DNA of 64,000 nt from positions 61,109,561-61,173,560 of the forward strand of contig NC_088775.1 in the NCBI RefSeq assembly GCF_954871325.1. Direction: 5' to 3'. Position 1 is the first letter of the stretch. Each line of letters starts with the position of its first letter. The translations under genes were made by a program, and so were the position numbers. The notes under the pieces are model-generated. The model ran no database searches, was not told where the DNA came from, and saw nothing but the letters and a program-made list of their open reading frames with translations. Of this stretch, positions 23,501 to 35,500 are shown piece by piece. This DNA comes from Gordionus sp. m RMFG-2023. Lineage: Eukaryota; Nematomorpha; Gordioida; Chordodea; Parachordodidae.

Positions 23501-26500
23501 AGTATTACCCCAAACAGACCAATTTCTTTCCGAAAAAAAAGTATATATAGGAATTGTTAGTAAGATATTTGACCCTTCTCTTAATGCTCAAGGTGGGCAG
23601 CCATGAGCCCAAAATCTGATTGTTTTTAATAAAGTTACTGCTTTCCACATACTTTGGCTCTTATATATTTACTTCTGAAATTTATGATATAACTATAAAA
23701 TATTTTTATCATCTTCACCTTGTAAAATGCCTAATTCTTGTATTATATCACATGTCTCATCAAACTCCCTACTAGTAAGCTTCCCTTTATATTGGCGATC
23801 CAATTAATAATCAGCACTGTGAGCACATGTATTTGTATTTTTTTTTCTTTTTTAAACGTATCTTGATTTTTTTTTCTTCAAGTAGAAAAATTATAAAATC
23901 ATGACATGATTAAATTATTTTCCAAATTATAACATCACTTTTTTTAAGTGGGGAAAGGTACATTTATCTCTTTGCATTTACAACAATAGACAGATAAATG
24001 TTAAAGAATAGTTTAAAATTTTTCGTCCAAAATATTTCTTCATTTAATATATTATTGGTAATTTCTTTCTGACAGAGCTTTCTTGAACATTTGTATTTGC
24101 TCCTTATATTTGACGATGCTCATTTTGTTTAGATAAATGTACATAATGGTATATAAATTGGCAATTAGAAATTTTCTCAATATGCTTTAGCAAAATTAAT
24201 ATATATATTTATATATTGAGATCCAATCAAATTAATAATGAGAAACGTTCTTTTATTTTTATATTTCAAAATGAAATTCTAATATTTTAATATGAATTTT
24301 ATATTTATATATAATTTATATTTAAATCGATACCTTGATGATACAATTATATTTTAAATAAATTGTAACCGTAATTAGATTGATAAACATGCTTTTAATA
24401 CATACTAGTTATTAAATTAATACATTTATTCACCAATACCGGTCAATTGACATACTTGCCAACCCTGCTTTTAGGTATACTTTTTTTTAAAAAGACGAAC
24501 TTGTTCTTACTTAAAACAACCCAGAGTGTCCTAATTCAAAAACTTTTTAACCTATATTAAAAAACAATTAAGTATCCAAATTAAGTCCACCCAGGACACA
24601 GCCTATTATAATTATTTTTGAATTTGAAAATTATTGTAAACTAAAAATTAAGGGTGGGCGAGTATCAATGGGGAAAAGATAGTAGAGGAGACTGGGTTGG
24701 CCTTGGCACACGTTGTGTGTTAATTCAATATTTATAATCTAAACTATTGTTGTAGGAGTATAAATTAAAAACGAATATAGATAATTATGTCATACATCAA
24801 TTGGCTTAAAAAAATTTAAATATTTCTTATTTTATAATTTTTACAGAGGAATATGCGTTAAGCATACCAAAAGTAACAAATTATAAATGCAAAAATGTAT
24901 AAGATTTATAATTGAAACTTAATCTTAAATAGATTTTAAGAAATTTTAAACCCTATTTTTTTGATTTGACAATATTTTAAATGTATTTATAATATTAGAG
25001 GGTTTGTTCATAGTTGTTCCAAGTAACGTTGGTCCTTTTGATTAATGCATATCTATAATGTAGATAAAAACAAATGCGAATTATTTAAGATGCTATTTAT
25101 CAATTTAAAATATTGATTTTTAATATAATATACTTTAAATGATTTTTCTTAATTTTTTTTTACCGAAATTTCAAAAAAATTTTAAATTAAATTTAATTTG
25201 TTTGATTATTGATTGCATATTATGATATTATCACAGCGTCTACATGAGCGGGAGGGGTAGGAACAATTCGCATCCTATTTTTTGAGGGGGGGGGGTAGGG
25301 GGCAGGCTGCTTTAATGGGGGTAAGATAAATTTTTTGGGGGTTATCTATTAATTTTTGAGATGAAATAGGACAAAATTTATTGCTGTAAAAATTAATACT
25401 TTTATCATAGAATTATTATAATACAATTCATCGACCAAATCTATATATTGCAAACAATCATTCACTTGTTTTCCAAATAAAACTTTCTTTCTGTTATGCT
25501 TTTAAATGTAATTTAAAAGGTTTAGATATTTCAGCAAGCTCATAATGCCATAATAATTAATTCATTGTAAATAATGGAGGTTTTAATTGAATTTATTATC
25601 TAAAAAATAAATTCTTTATATTCACAAAATATCGATAGTTGGTAGTAGAGATAGATTAATTAAAGTTATCCTTTATAAAGTCTCTGAAAAGAGTATCAAT
25701 AAATTAAAAAGGTAAAAATAATAATAGTAAGACATCACCGCCGAAGGCGACGTGATTTTTAGGGGGGTAGGCAAAGGTTTTTGAAGGGGGTTTGCATCCA
25801 GTAAAAATCCTGTCGTGTAGACGCTGTATTATCAGTAAATTATATCCTTTAAAACATCTTGTATTATAAATGTATAAAAATATCAAAAAAAATTTAATAT
25901 TTAGACCCTTATTTCATTTGTGGACCATTAATCACTTATTGTTGGACCAAAGTACCGAGAGTACGGAAACGTCGTTCTAAAAATCAAATTAAATTTTCTA
26001 AGTATAGTTTTTATAAACTGTATAATAAATTAACTGTTTCAAATAGCTCATACTGATCAGAATGGGTTTCCAATATCTAAATTAGTTTGATGTTATGGAA
26101 TTAAGGTTTATGCCTACCTTAATTAAGGACATGTACACTTATAAATATTATATGAAATGACATAACTAAAAAACTTTTATAACATTTTTTTTTATTATTA
26201 TGAAGAAAAAGAACACTAATGATAAACAACACGCTGACATTTCTTGCTGGAATTCTTATATTATCCGCTAAACCTGCCTCTTCTTACGAATTAATCATAC
26301 TTGCTAGATTTTTAATCGGATTCAATAATGGTTAATTATAATAAAATAAGCAATAATTTATCTTAGCATAATCAGGCACCACTCTACCATGCACATATTT
26401 CCCTCTAACCATTAGAAACCCCAAATTTTTACAAAAAATGGAAATGAGATCCAGATCAAAATTAGTAAATTCCCCTAAACGATTTACATTTTTATCCCCA

Positions 26501-29500
26501 CCCCATTCCCTTCTATTTTAATAACAATAGAGTCTTCATAACTGCATATACACTTCATTTCCAATGACGATTTTGTGCTATACCTCTTCCCCCTCCCGTG
26601 CCATGGTAAAAGTGTCTGTGCATGATACAGAAAATAAAAACTTATAGTTCTTACAATTTGCCAGAAAATATGTCTATTAAAACTTTCATAGTTATTTTCT
26701 AAAATAAAAAATATCAAAATATTGAATAAAAGTAAAAAAATTATATTCAATCAATTATTTTCAATCCATATAAAAAAAAAATCTAAAATTAATATTTTTT
26801 TTGGTAAAAAAGTGAATATTGATTTTAGCACAAATTAAAAAGGTAATGCCTAGGGCTTAAACAATTTTAAAAGATAAAATATTTTTAAAAAAATTCAAAG
26901 TTATATGAATGACAATAGAATTCAAATAATTTTTATTTTTTTACTAGAATGAATATTAGTAGTAAAAGGATTTTTTTTCGAATGTCATTTCCAATCTTGG
27001 TTTTAACCATTTTGAGAGATAAGCGAATACTCCGAATGTTTAACTATAAATTTTATTTTATGGCCTTTTTTTTCTCTAATTTACATTTTAATATCCATCG
27101 GAAAATAATGCGTCAAGATAATTCTAATAGGAACTAATAAAATGCTCAAAACACATTTGAAATAAGAGAAGTATTTGCCTGTCCAAACATTTCCTGAGAA
27201 ATGTTTATAAAGATTTCTATTAACCTTATTTATGATTTTATTGAGGAAAAAAATAAAAAAATATGCCTCTAATCATAAATGATCTTATCCATTGTTCAAG
27301 GTCAGTTTAGTTAGGTTGTATGAGTATAGAATAGGAATATGAGGAAAATAATAAAATTACTGCAAGGGGAGTATCAATAATAAAGTTATAAGATTTAATC
27401 GAATATATCAATATTTATGAGAGGCGATAGCTTAATTGATTTTCTTGATATGCACAGTAGATTTCAATTATGATTATATGAACACATTTGTTTATTTTTA
27501 AATGATAATATTTATTATATTATTTTTGAATTGGCAGATAGTTTAAACTCAATTGTAACTTACTATACGATCTATTTATATTTAAATATTGATCTCTTCA
27601 GAATTCTCTAAACCTTTCCCCCAAGTCAATGAAGTCGATGACTAAATACTAGGAGTGTGCCCCCCCCCACCATCCCTTGAGATTTCAATGATACAATTGT
27701 AGAGTTGAGCAGGTACATTTAATAATGGATTCAGAAACTTCTTTATAATATATCAGATACAATTATCTTATTAAAAAATTGAAAAGGTAAAAAATATAAG
27801 ATAATAACTAAATTAATAAAATTTAGGTTATTAAATTTCTAAATCATCATATTCAATGAAAATATGCTAAAAAATATCTCTAAGGAAGTGTTCACAATAT
27901 TCATAAATCCAAGGGACATTATCAAACGCTATGCAAACTAAATATATTGTATCAAATATAGAAAGATAACATCTTATTTTATTTTGTATAATGGGTAAAT
28001 TCTTATTTTGTATAATTATATATTTTTATTCTTTATTTTTAGTGTTGTTAGCCCGATTTGAATCGGTTTTTTAAAACGTGTCGATTAAGATTTTAACCAA
28101 AATGATATGTAATCCTAAAAATTTTGCTCATAGGTGACAGAAAGGTTTGGACCTTTATTTATCAAATTTTAAGGCTTATGCAGTGGTGTCCCGTTTTATC
28201 CAGCCCTTGGCCAAGTTTATATATTGTTGATTTTCGGTGGTCTTTATATAATCTCTGTTAAAGTTGGCTGAACAAGCCCTAATTCTAAAATATGGGAATG
28301 TTTTGTGCTTTATTAGTATCTGACTTTGACCATTATAGTAGCCAGTATAAAGAAAAAATTATTAGTAACAAAATCTTAGCCAACCTTAAGTTTAAAAACT
28401 GACTGAAAGCATTTATTCTGTAAATTTTATCAATGTTTAGAGTTTTTGATTTAGAAAAAAAAAATCCCAAAATAGATAACTTGTTAAAATGGAAAATATA
28501 AAAAACTACTTATCTGGCGTATGCTAATATTTAATGCCTGACTAGTACTTTCAATTCCTCACTTAAATATAAGAACTAGGAGAAAAAACTGAATTATAAA
28601 CAAAATGAAAACTATCACGACACGCTCTATGCCTGAAGTGAGCTAAGCTTTTGGGAACACTAATTCTGAAACTTATACTACGCTATTAATAGGGCTTTAT
28701 TAGTATATAATATTTTATTACTTTATTCTGATTGGTAGTTGGTTTAAAGAGGAAAAGAATTATTAGTAAATTATTGTCAAATTTAGCATCATGCCAGAAC
28801 AGAGAATATAAAAGTTGTAACTATCTTTCTTTAATTAATAGAATTATGAGCCAAGAACTAACTATGATATCACTTTCAAGTGTAAAGTAGCTAAATATCA
28901 GAAAGTATTATCCCGGAAATTTATATCAATAATTAGTGCGTATCATACTTCTTTACTACTTCAATTGGTAGATAATTTAAAGAAAAACATTTTTGGCAAA
29001 ATAACAAAAATCGCCAAAATTGGGATCATGATAGAAGGAAAATTATAAAAGTGATGAACAATATGTGGTACATGATTAGTACAACTTTCATCAATCAGTT
29101 TTTTACAGTCAATAAATAAAAACCAGTTATAAGCGAAATAAAAATTACGGCACGTATTAGCCTGAATCTTAAATATCGAATTTTAAATTACGATTTAAAA
29201 ATATATTTCGTCTGAATACATTAAGGTTTCTTTTTCCCTAATTCTGGATATTTTTGAATCTTACAGGGTTTCCCATTTAAAAAAGGAAAAGTCCCAATCA
29301 AAAAAGGAAAAGTTTCAATCATAAAAGGAAAGGGTCCGATCAAAAAAGGAAAAGTGTCAAACAAAAAAGGAAAAGTGTCAATCGAAAAAGGAAAATTCCC
29401 AAAAGGAAAGGAAAAGTGTCAATCAAAAAAGGAAAATTCCCATTCAAAAAAGGAAAATCGTAATTTTTTTAATTTTTTTTAAAAAAATTATAAATTTTAC

Positions 29501-32500
29501 AATTTTTCTTAAATCTTTATTTATTTTTGTCATTCCTTCTTAATTTATTTCTAACTTTTTGCGATTTCTTTACTTTATTTGTTTTCAATTTATTTTTCTA
29601 CTATATCTTTTCTCAATTTTTCTTCTTCTCATTTTTGATAATTCTTTTGTATTTTTAAAAATAATTTATAAATTTAGGTCCATTTTTTAAACAATTCTTT
29701 ATGCTTTTTTTTCATCATACATATGTCGTAATTTTTAAAGGGATCATAACTATCCGGGATCTTAACGGGATTTCCCTTTAAAATTTCAATTTTTTAAAGG
29801 ATAAAGAACTATACGGCATTATCACGTTTGAACCATGATACAGAAGAATCTTATTATAAAAAGTGTTTTCCGCGCGTTTCGTTTTTTAAGTTTATTGTTA
29901 TTCATTAATTTTCAATGTTGTTTTTTTGGCTTTATGAAATAAGAAATGTCTAATATAGGGTATCAATCGATGCCTAATCAAAAGATCTATTCAACTGGAG
30001 GGGCGAGTCTAGGTCTGGTGGGTCAGGAATATTTTTCCAAATTAAAATATCTATTTGGGTATCAAATAATAGCAAGTTTTGATATCTTTTGACTGAAAGT
30101 CTTGATTCTTGGTCTTGATGGGTATGACATAGTCTGGGGGGTGAATGGAGGGGATAGGGTGTAAAAAATAATTTTTTTTGATATGGGTATCAAATAAAAA
30201 GTAATTAAAATATTTTTTTATTGTAATAATAATCACTCATAGAGGGCGGGTCTAGGTCTTGGGGGGTCAGGAATATTTTTATCAACACAAAATATCGATA
30301 TGGGTATCAAATAAAAGCTAATTTTAATATGGTTTGACTAAAATTATTCATTTTTTGTCTTGATGGGTATGACTGTCAGGCCCTCAACATATTAACAAAA
30401 TGTCTAGTTGGATAGAATTTTCAGAAATAAAAAAGAATGAAGATAAAATTATTTTTTAAATCTTTTTTCGGTTCCAATCCTGTTTGCAGTGTTCTATATT
30501 TAATGCGTATTTCCATAGCTATTTTTTTTAGTATCGATAGCTTTAGCGTGCTACATTTTTTTAAAAAAGAGCTCGTTACTAAATTAATAGCAAAAATTAT
30601 TATAATAATTTTATAATTAATTCTAAAATAATAATCTTTTTATTTAATCTGTACCAAAATTATTTTCATTATCAATATCTACTGTCGACATTTAAAATTT
30701 TTTTTTTTGAAAAATATATATACAATGCATATTTTTAAATATAAATTTAAATAAATAATATAAAAAAATTTTGATTTTAGAATTAATTATAAAATTATTA
30801 TAATAATTTTTGCTATTTATTTAGTAACGAGCTCTTTAAAAAAAATGTAGCAGGCTAATGCTATCGATACTTTAAAAAATAGCTATGGAATAACGCGCTA
30901 AATAAGAACACTGCAAATTATATATTTCAAGTTCAGGATTGGAACTAAAAAATATTTTAAAAATTGTTTTATTTTCATTCTCTTTTATTTCTGTAAATTC
31001 TATTCAACTAGACATTTTGTTAATATGTTGAGGGCCTGACAGTCATACCCATCAAGACAAAAATGAATAATTTCAGTCAAACCATATTAAAATTAGCTTT
31101 TATTTGGTACCTATATTAAAAAAATTTATTTTTTACACCCCTCACCTCCCCCCCCCCACCCTTATCCCCCAGACTAAGTCATACCCATTCAGACCAAAAA
31201 TGAAGACTTTAAGTCAAACCATATTAAAATTAGCTTTTATTTGATACCCATATCGATATTTTGTGTTGATAAAAATATTTCTGACCCCCCCAAGACCAAG
31301 ACCCGCCCATTATGGGGAAGAGATTGACTTCCAGTTGAATAGATCTTTTGATTGGCTATCGATTGATACCCGATATTAGACATATCTTATTTCATAAGGC
31401 CAAAAAAAAACAACATTGAAAATTAATGAATAACAATAAAATTAAAAAACGAAATGCACGGGAAACACTTTTTAAAATAAGATTCTTCTATATCATGGTT
31501 CAAACGTGATAATGCCGTAAAGTTCTTTACCCTTTAAAAAATGAAAATTTTAAAGGGATCCCTTTAAATCCTGTGAAGATCCCGGATAGTTATGATCCCT
31601 TTAAAAATTACGACATATGTATGATGAAAAAAAAACGTATAGAATTGTTAAAAAATGGACCAAAATTTATAAATTATTTTTTAAAATACAAAAGAATTAT
31701 CAAAAATGAGAAGAAAAAAAATTGAAAAAAGATATAGTAAGGAAAATAAATTGAGAAAAGATACAAATCAAGTAAAAAATCGCAAAAAGAGAAATAAAAT
31801 AAGAAGGAATGACAAAAATAAATAAAAATTTAAGAAAAATTGAAAAATTTATAATTTTTTTAAAAAAAATTACGATTTTCCTTTTATGAATGGGAATTTA
31901 TTGACACTTTTCCTTTCCTTTTGGGAATTTTCATTTTTTTATTGACACTTTTCCTTTTTTGTTTGACACTTTTCCTTTTTTGATTGAACCTTTTCCTTTT
32001 TTGTTTGACACTTTTCCTTTTTTAATCGGACTTTTTCCTTTCTTTTTGGAAATTTTTCTTTTTTGATTGACACTTTTCCTTTGATTGAACCTTTTCCTTT
32101 TATGATTGACCCTTTTTTGATCGGACCTTTTCCTTTTATGATTGAAACTTTTCCATTTTTGATTGGGACTTTTCCTTTTTTGAATGGGAAACCCTGTATG
32201 ATTCTAGAATTTCAAAGATGTTATTTTTTCTTTTCGGTTTACTTAATAAATATAGAAGTAATTTAAATCTCATTATATTTTAAATCGAGTTATATTTTCA
32301 AAAATTTGATATAAATCTAATATTAAGACGCAGTTCTAGTTGAAATAGGAATAAATTAATGGTTTTAACATAATAAAATTGACAATGTATATTTTTTTAA
32401 AAAAGGAATATAACAAACTAGAGAAATTTTTGCAAAATAATTTAAAATTTATTTAAAAAATATATTAATAATCAAATACTATAGATCAAAATAATTATTT

Positions 32501-35500
32501 ATAAATTAAAAACTTAAAAATAGTTGTTTTTTTAAATTTAAAGCATTTATATTATCAATTTAGTAAATTTTAAAAAAAATCATTTTTTATGGGAGGGGGA
32601 TGGGTTGAACCATTAACCCCCCCCCATACCTACGCCACTGCTTATATAATATTATTTTGGCTAATCTTAATAGGGCAGTTTCTAAAAATCGACCCAAATC
32701 GGGGCCGTTTAACAACACTACTTATTTTTTATATAACCATCATATATAATTTTATATTTGGGATAAGGAATCCATGGGGATTCAGGATTTCTCGATTTTA
32801 TATCATTTATTAAGAGTGTTTTTAAATTTAGTCTTTGAAAGGAAAAATATTCCATCATATATAATGTAGCTAACCTATAAATTTTAGACAATTTTTGCAA
32901 AGAAATTTTGTGTTTCTTAATTTATATCAAAAATCAATATAAAAATGAATATAAATTAACCCTTCAATACTCCGGTGGGGTATATGAGACCCCAGGCTTG
33001 CTAGAATTGATATTATATAAAAACGGCTTATTATTATGATCTGGAATCTTCAGTAGCTTTCATCAAATATATCTTAGAATCTATATTCCAAATTTTATAT
33101 ATTTTGGCTGAATAGTTTTTAAGTTATAAACATTTTGTGACTGATTGGGGTTTATAAGACCACACCAGAGTAAATACGTAATTTTTTTTAAATTTTTTTT
33201 ATAATTATCTCATTTTCAAATTATTTTTATCATTTATTATGATTTTCACATATTCTGAAAGTAAATATAATAAATTATTTAAAATGTAATATTTGATAAT
33301 ACTTTATTAAAAAACAAATTTTCACAAATTTTTCATTTACAAATTATAATTAAAAATATATATTAAAAATGAATTAAAAAATATATATATAAAAGAGAAA
33401 TGAGATAAAAAAAATAAAATTTAAAAAAAGGGTATAAATAATCACCCAAGAGAAGAGTGAACGCTTAAAAAATTGGACCGGCAGATTTCCAGGGAAATCT
33501 GCTGACGAGAATAATTGGGGTCCCCTGAGATCTTCCTTATTTTTTCCCTATAGTTTTGATGAAATTGAGAGCATCACTTCCGAACATGACTAATTGGTAA
33601 CGATTGGGATAAACACGGTGTTGGTGAGGCAAGCATATTTTTTTTAGGATTTCGGCCTTTTCGATGGCAGAAAATGAGAGGTTGGACTTGGTGGCATAAT
33701 CGACATAGGTATAGTCTCAAGCTAGTGGGAGACCATTGGTCAAGGGAATGAGAGATATGCCATCGGAGCGTATGGCATTTTCGTTTGAGAGACCCACTGG
33801 TTCGAGGGTGGATGGAATATTAACTTTTTTAAGAGCAGCTAGGAGGATGTTGTTAATAGATTTATGACGCGGTTGTAGCCGATGGGAGAACTTGCAGTGT
33901 AAGGGATGCTAAGCTTTCGATTCGATGGGATGGCCACAGTCGATGCAAATGGAGGGAACCAGGCATTACAGCCAAGGTGGAGGGCTATGGAAATGCGTAG
34001 CTGTTTGCCAGTCAAGAGGAGGCCAAGATTGGAACTGGGGATTTCCAACCATTCGTAATCTGAGCTTGCATGTAATACTAAATTATTGGGATTGTCCTCA
34101 AAGGGCCTGTTCAAAATAAGATATTCAACGGAACGGGCGATCAGAGGAGCATCCCAGTCTTTCTGAATGCTGGAAGCGGGATGACAAAATGTGGGTGAGA
34201 AGTTGCTGTCCTAAAAGGTGAAGGCCTGCAAGAGGTCAGTATCTAAAAGAGTGGATCCATTATCGATGATAGATTATGCAAGGCTGAGAGGGAAAGTTGT
34301 ATCAGGGATCGAATACCAATACCACCAGACTTGCTGGGAAGGGTGGCCTGAAGCCAAGATGAATTGAAAAATTTAAGGTTTAATATGTTTTCAAGAAGAC
34401 TCTTTGGGTTTCATGAGAAACGAGCAAGTCGCGGCATTTAAAGATCGGAGAGGATCTTAGGGCGTAAAGGATTTTAGGTATTTTGAAATAATTTTTTATT
34501 AAAAAAAAAGATTGATGGGCTGGGAGGTAATTAAATAATGTATTTAATTTGGATAAATTGTTAAGGGATTTGTTTAAAAATGTTTCGATGGCCTTTTCAC
34601 CTACTATGTGTGATCCGAGGTATGTCATCTCGTCTCTGTTGATGACGTGATATGCCATGTCTGAAAGGATAGAAGTGGGATTAAGGAAGCAAATCTCACA
34701 TTTGGCGAGGTTGAGAGATAGTCCTGTTATATGAGAGAGATACTCAATGATGAGGGGGGGGGGTGGACATGATTGAGGAGAGGTTACCCGAGACAATGCT
34801 GTCATCAAGATACAAGGAATTTAAGGTAAGGTTAGATTTAGTGCAATATCATTTTTCATATATTTGAGTTGGATATGAAAAAATAACATTATTAATATTA
34901 TCATATCCAAAGAATGAAAAGGACGTCATAATGCTGTCAACTTTGCACCATAATAAAAATTTTGTACAAATGATGCAAGCAAGCCTGAAATTATAACATT
35001 TTATAATATGACTAAAGGTAGGTTAGATATGGTGCATTGAAAGACAAAAAAATGATACAATTTTAAGCAGGTCTTACACACTTCTAAACATATTATCAAT
35101 TAATTCATCATATAGCAGCACAAAAATATCCACTACAAGAAATAATTTCATATGTAAAATGTCAATTGAACTTATTAAGCCTTACTTAGAAGTAAAACAA
35201 AATTATCAGATTGTCCTTACTTTTGAAGGAATCTATATACAATATATTAGGCAAAGTTCAAAATTATATCTTATCCACTCAAGAGGAATATGCAGTATGT
35301 GTCCTAGCAGTAAAGATGGGAAAACAAAATGTTTTTGTCAAATATGGGGAAAAAAGTTATGTTTGGAGCATATTAATACTTTATGTGATAAGTCAAAATT
35401 AAGATATTTCAATGTCCTATATTTTTTTTATGTTTGCATGTATTAGTGTAAATCATGTTTTATATCGAAGAATAAATATCAAAATAATATTATAATGATG

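Larger units (their letters stand above)
20949..24603. mobile_element. Candidate 3.65-kb element bounded by GGCTGTGTYYTGG termini
   Basis: The left end GGCTGTGTTTTGG and the inverse right end (GGCTGTGTCCTGG on the other strand) are each flanked by TA. Further inside both ends carry 'gacttaattt' and 'gtatttaatt' type words in inverse orientation. A hAT element and a small MITE are nested within. No transposase of its own is recognisable. PIF/Harbinger or mariner affiliation is possible. The match may also be between two members of one family. Confidence 0.4.
29264..32196. mobile_element. 2.9-kb palindromic foldback-like element
   Basis: Ends are CAGGGTTTCCCATT and its exact inverse, each flanked by TA (29262-29263 and 32197-32198). 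The two arms, about 1.35-1.4 kb each, are inverse copies of each other almost to the centre. A spacer of roughly 150 bp lies around 30630-30775. Next to each end is a 21-bp tandem array (AAAAAAGGAAAAGTGTCAATC type). Deeper are a 'gatcccggatagtt' block, a 'gggtatcaaata' block that occurs twice in the left arm, and a 'gagctcgttacta' block near the centre. No protein is encoded. It most resembles a foldback or long-inverted-repeat DNA transposon. Confidence 0.88.

Noticed and set aside
29275-29462. 21-bp repeats as CRISPR or telomere-like repeats
   Set aside because: There are no spacers, the repeat is not a known telomere motif, and the inverse array at the other end marks it as part of a mobile element.
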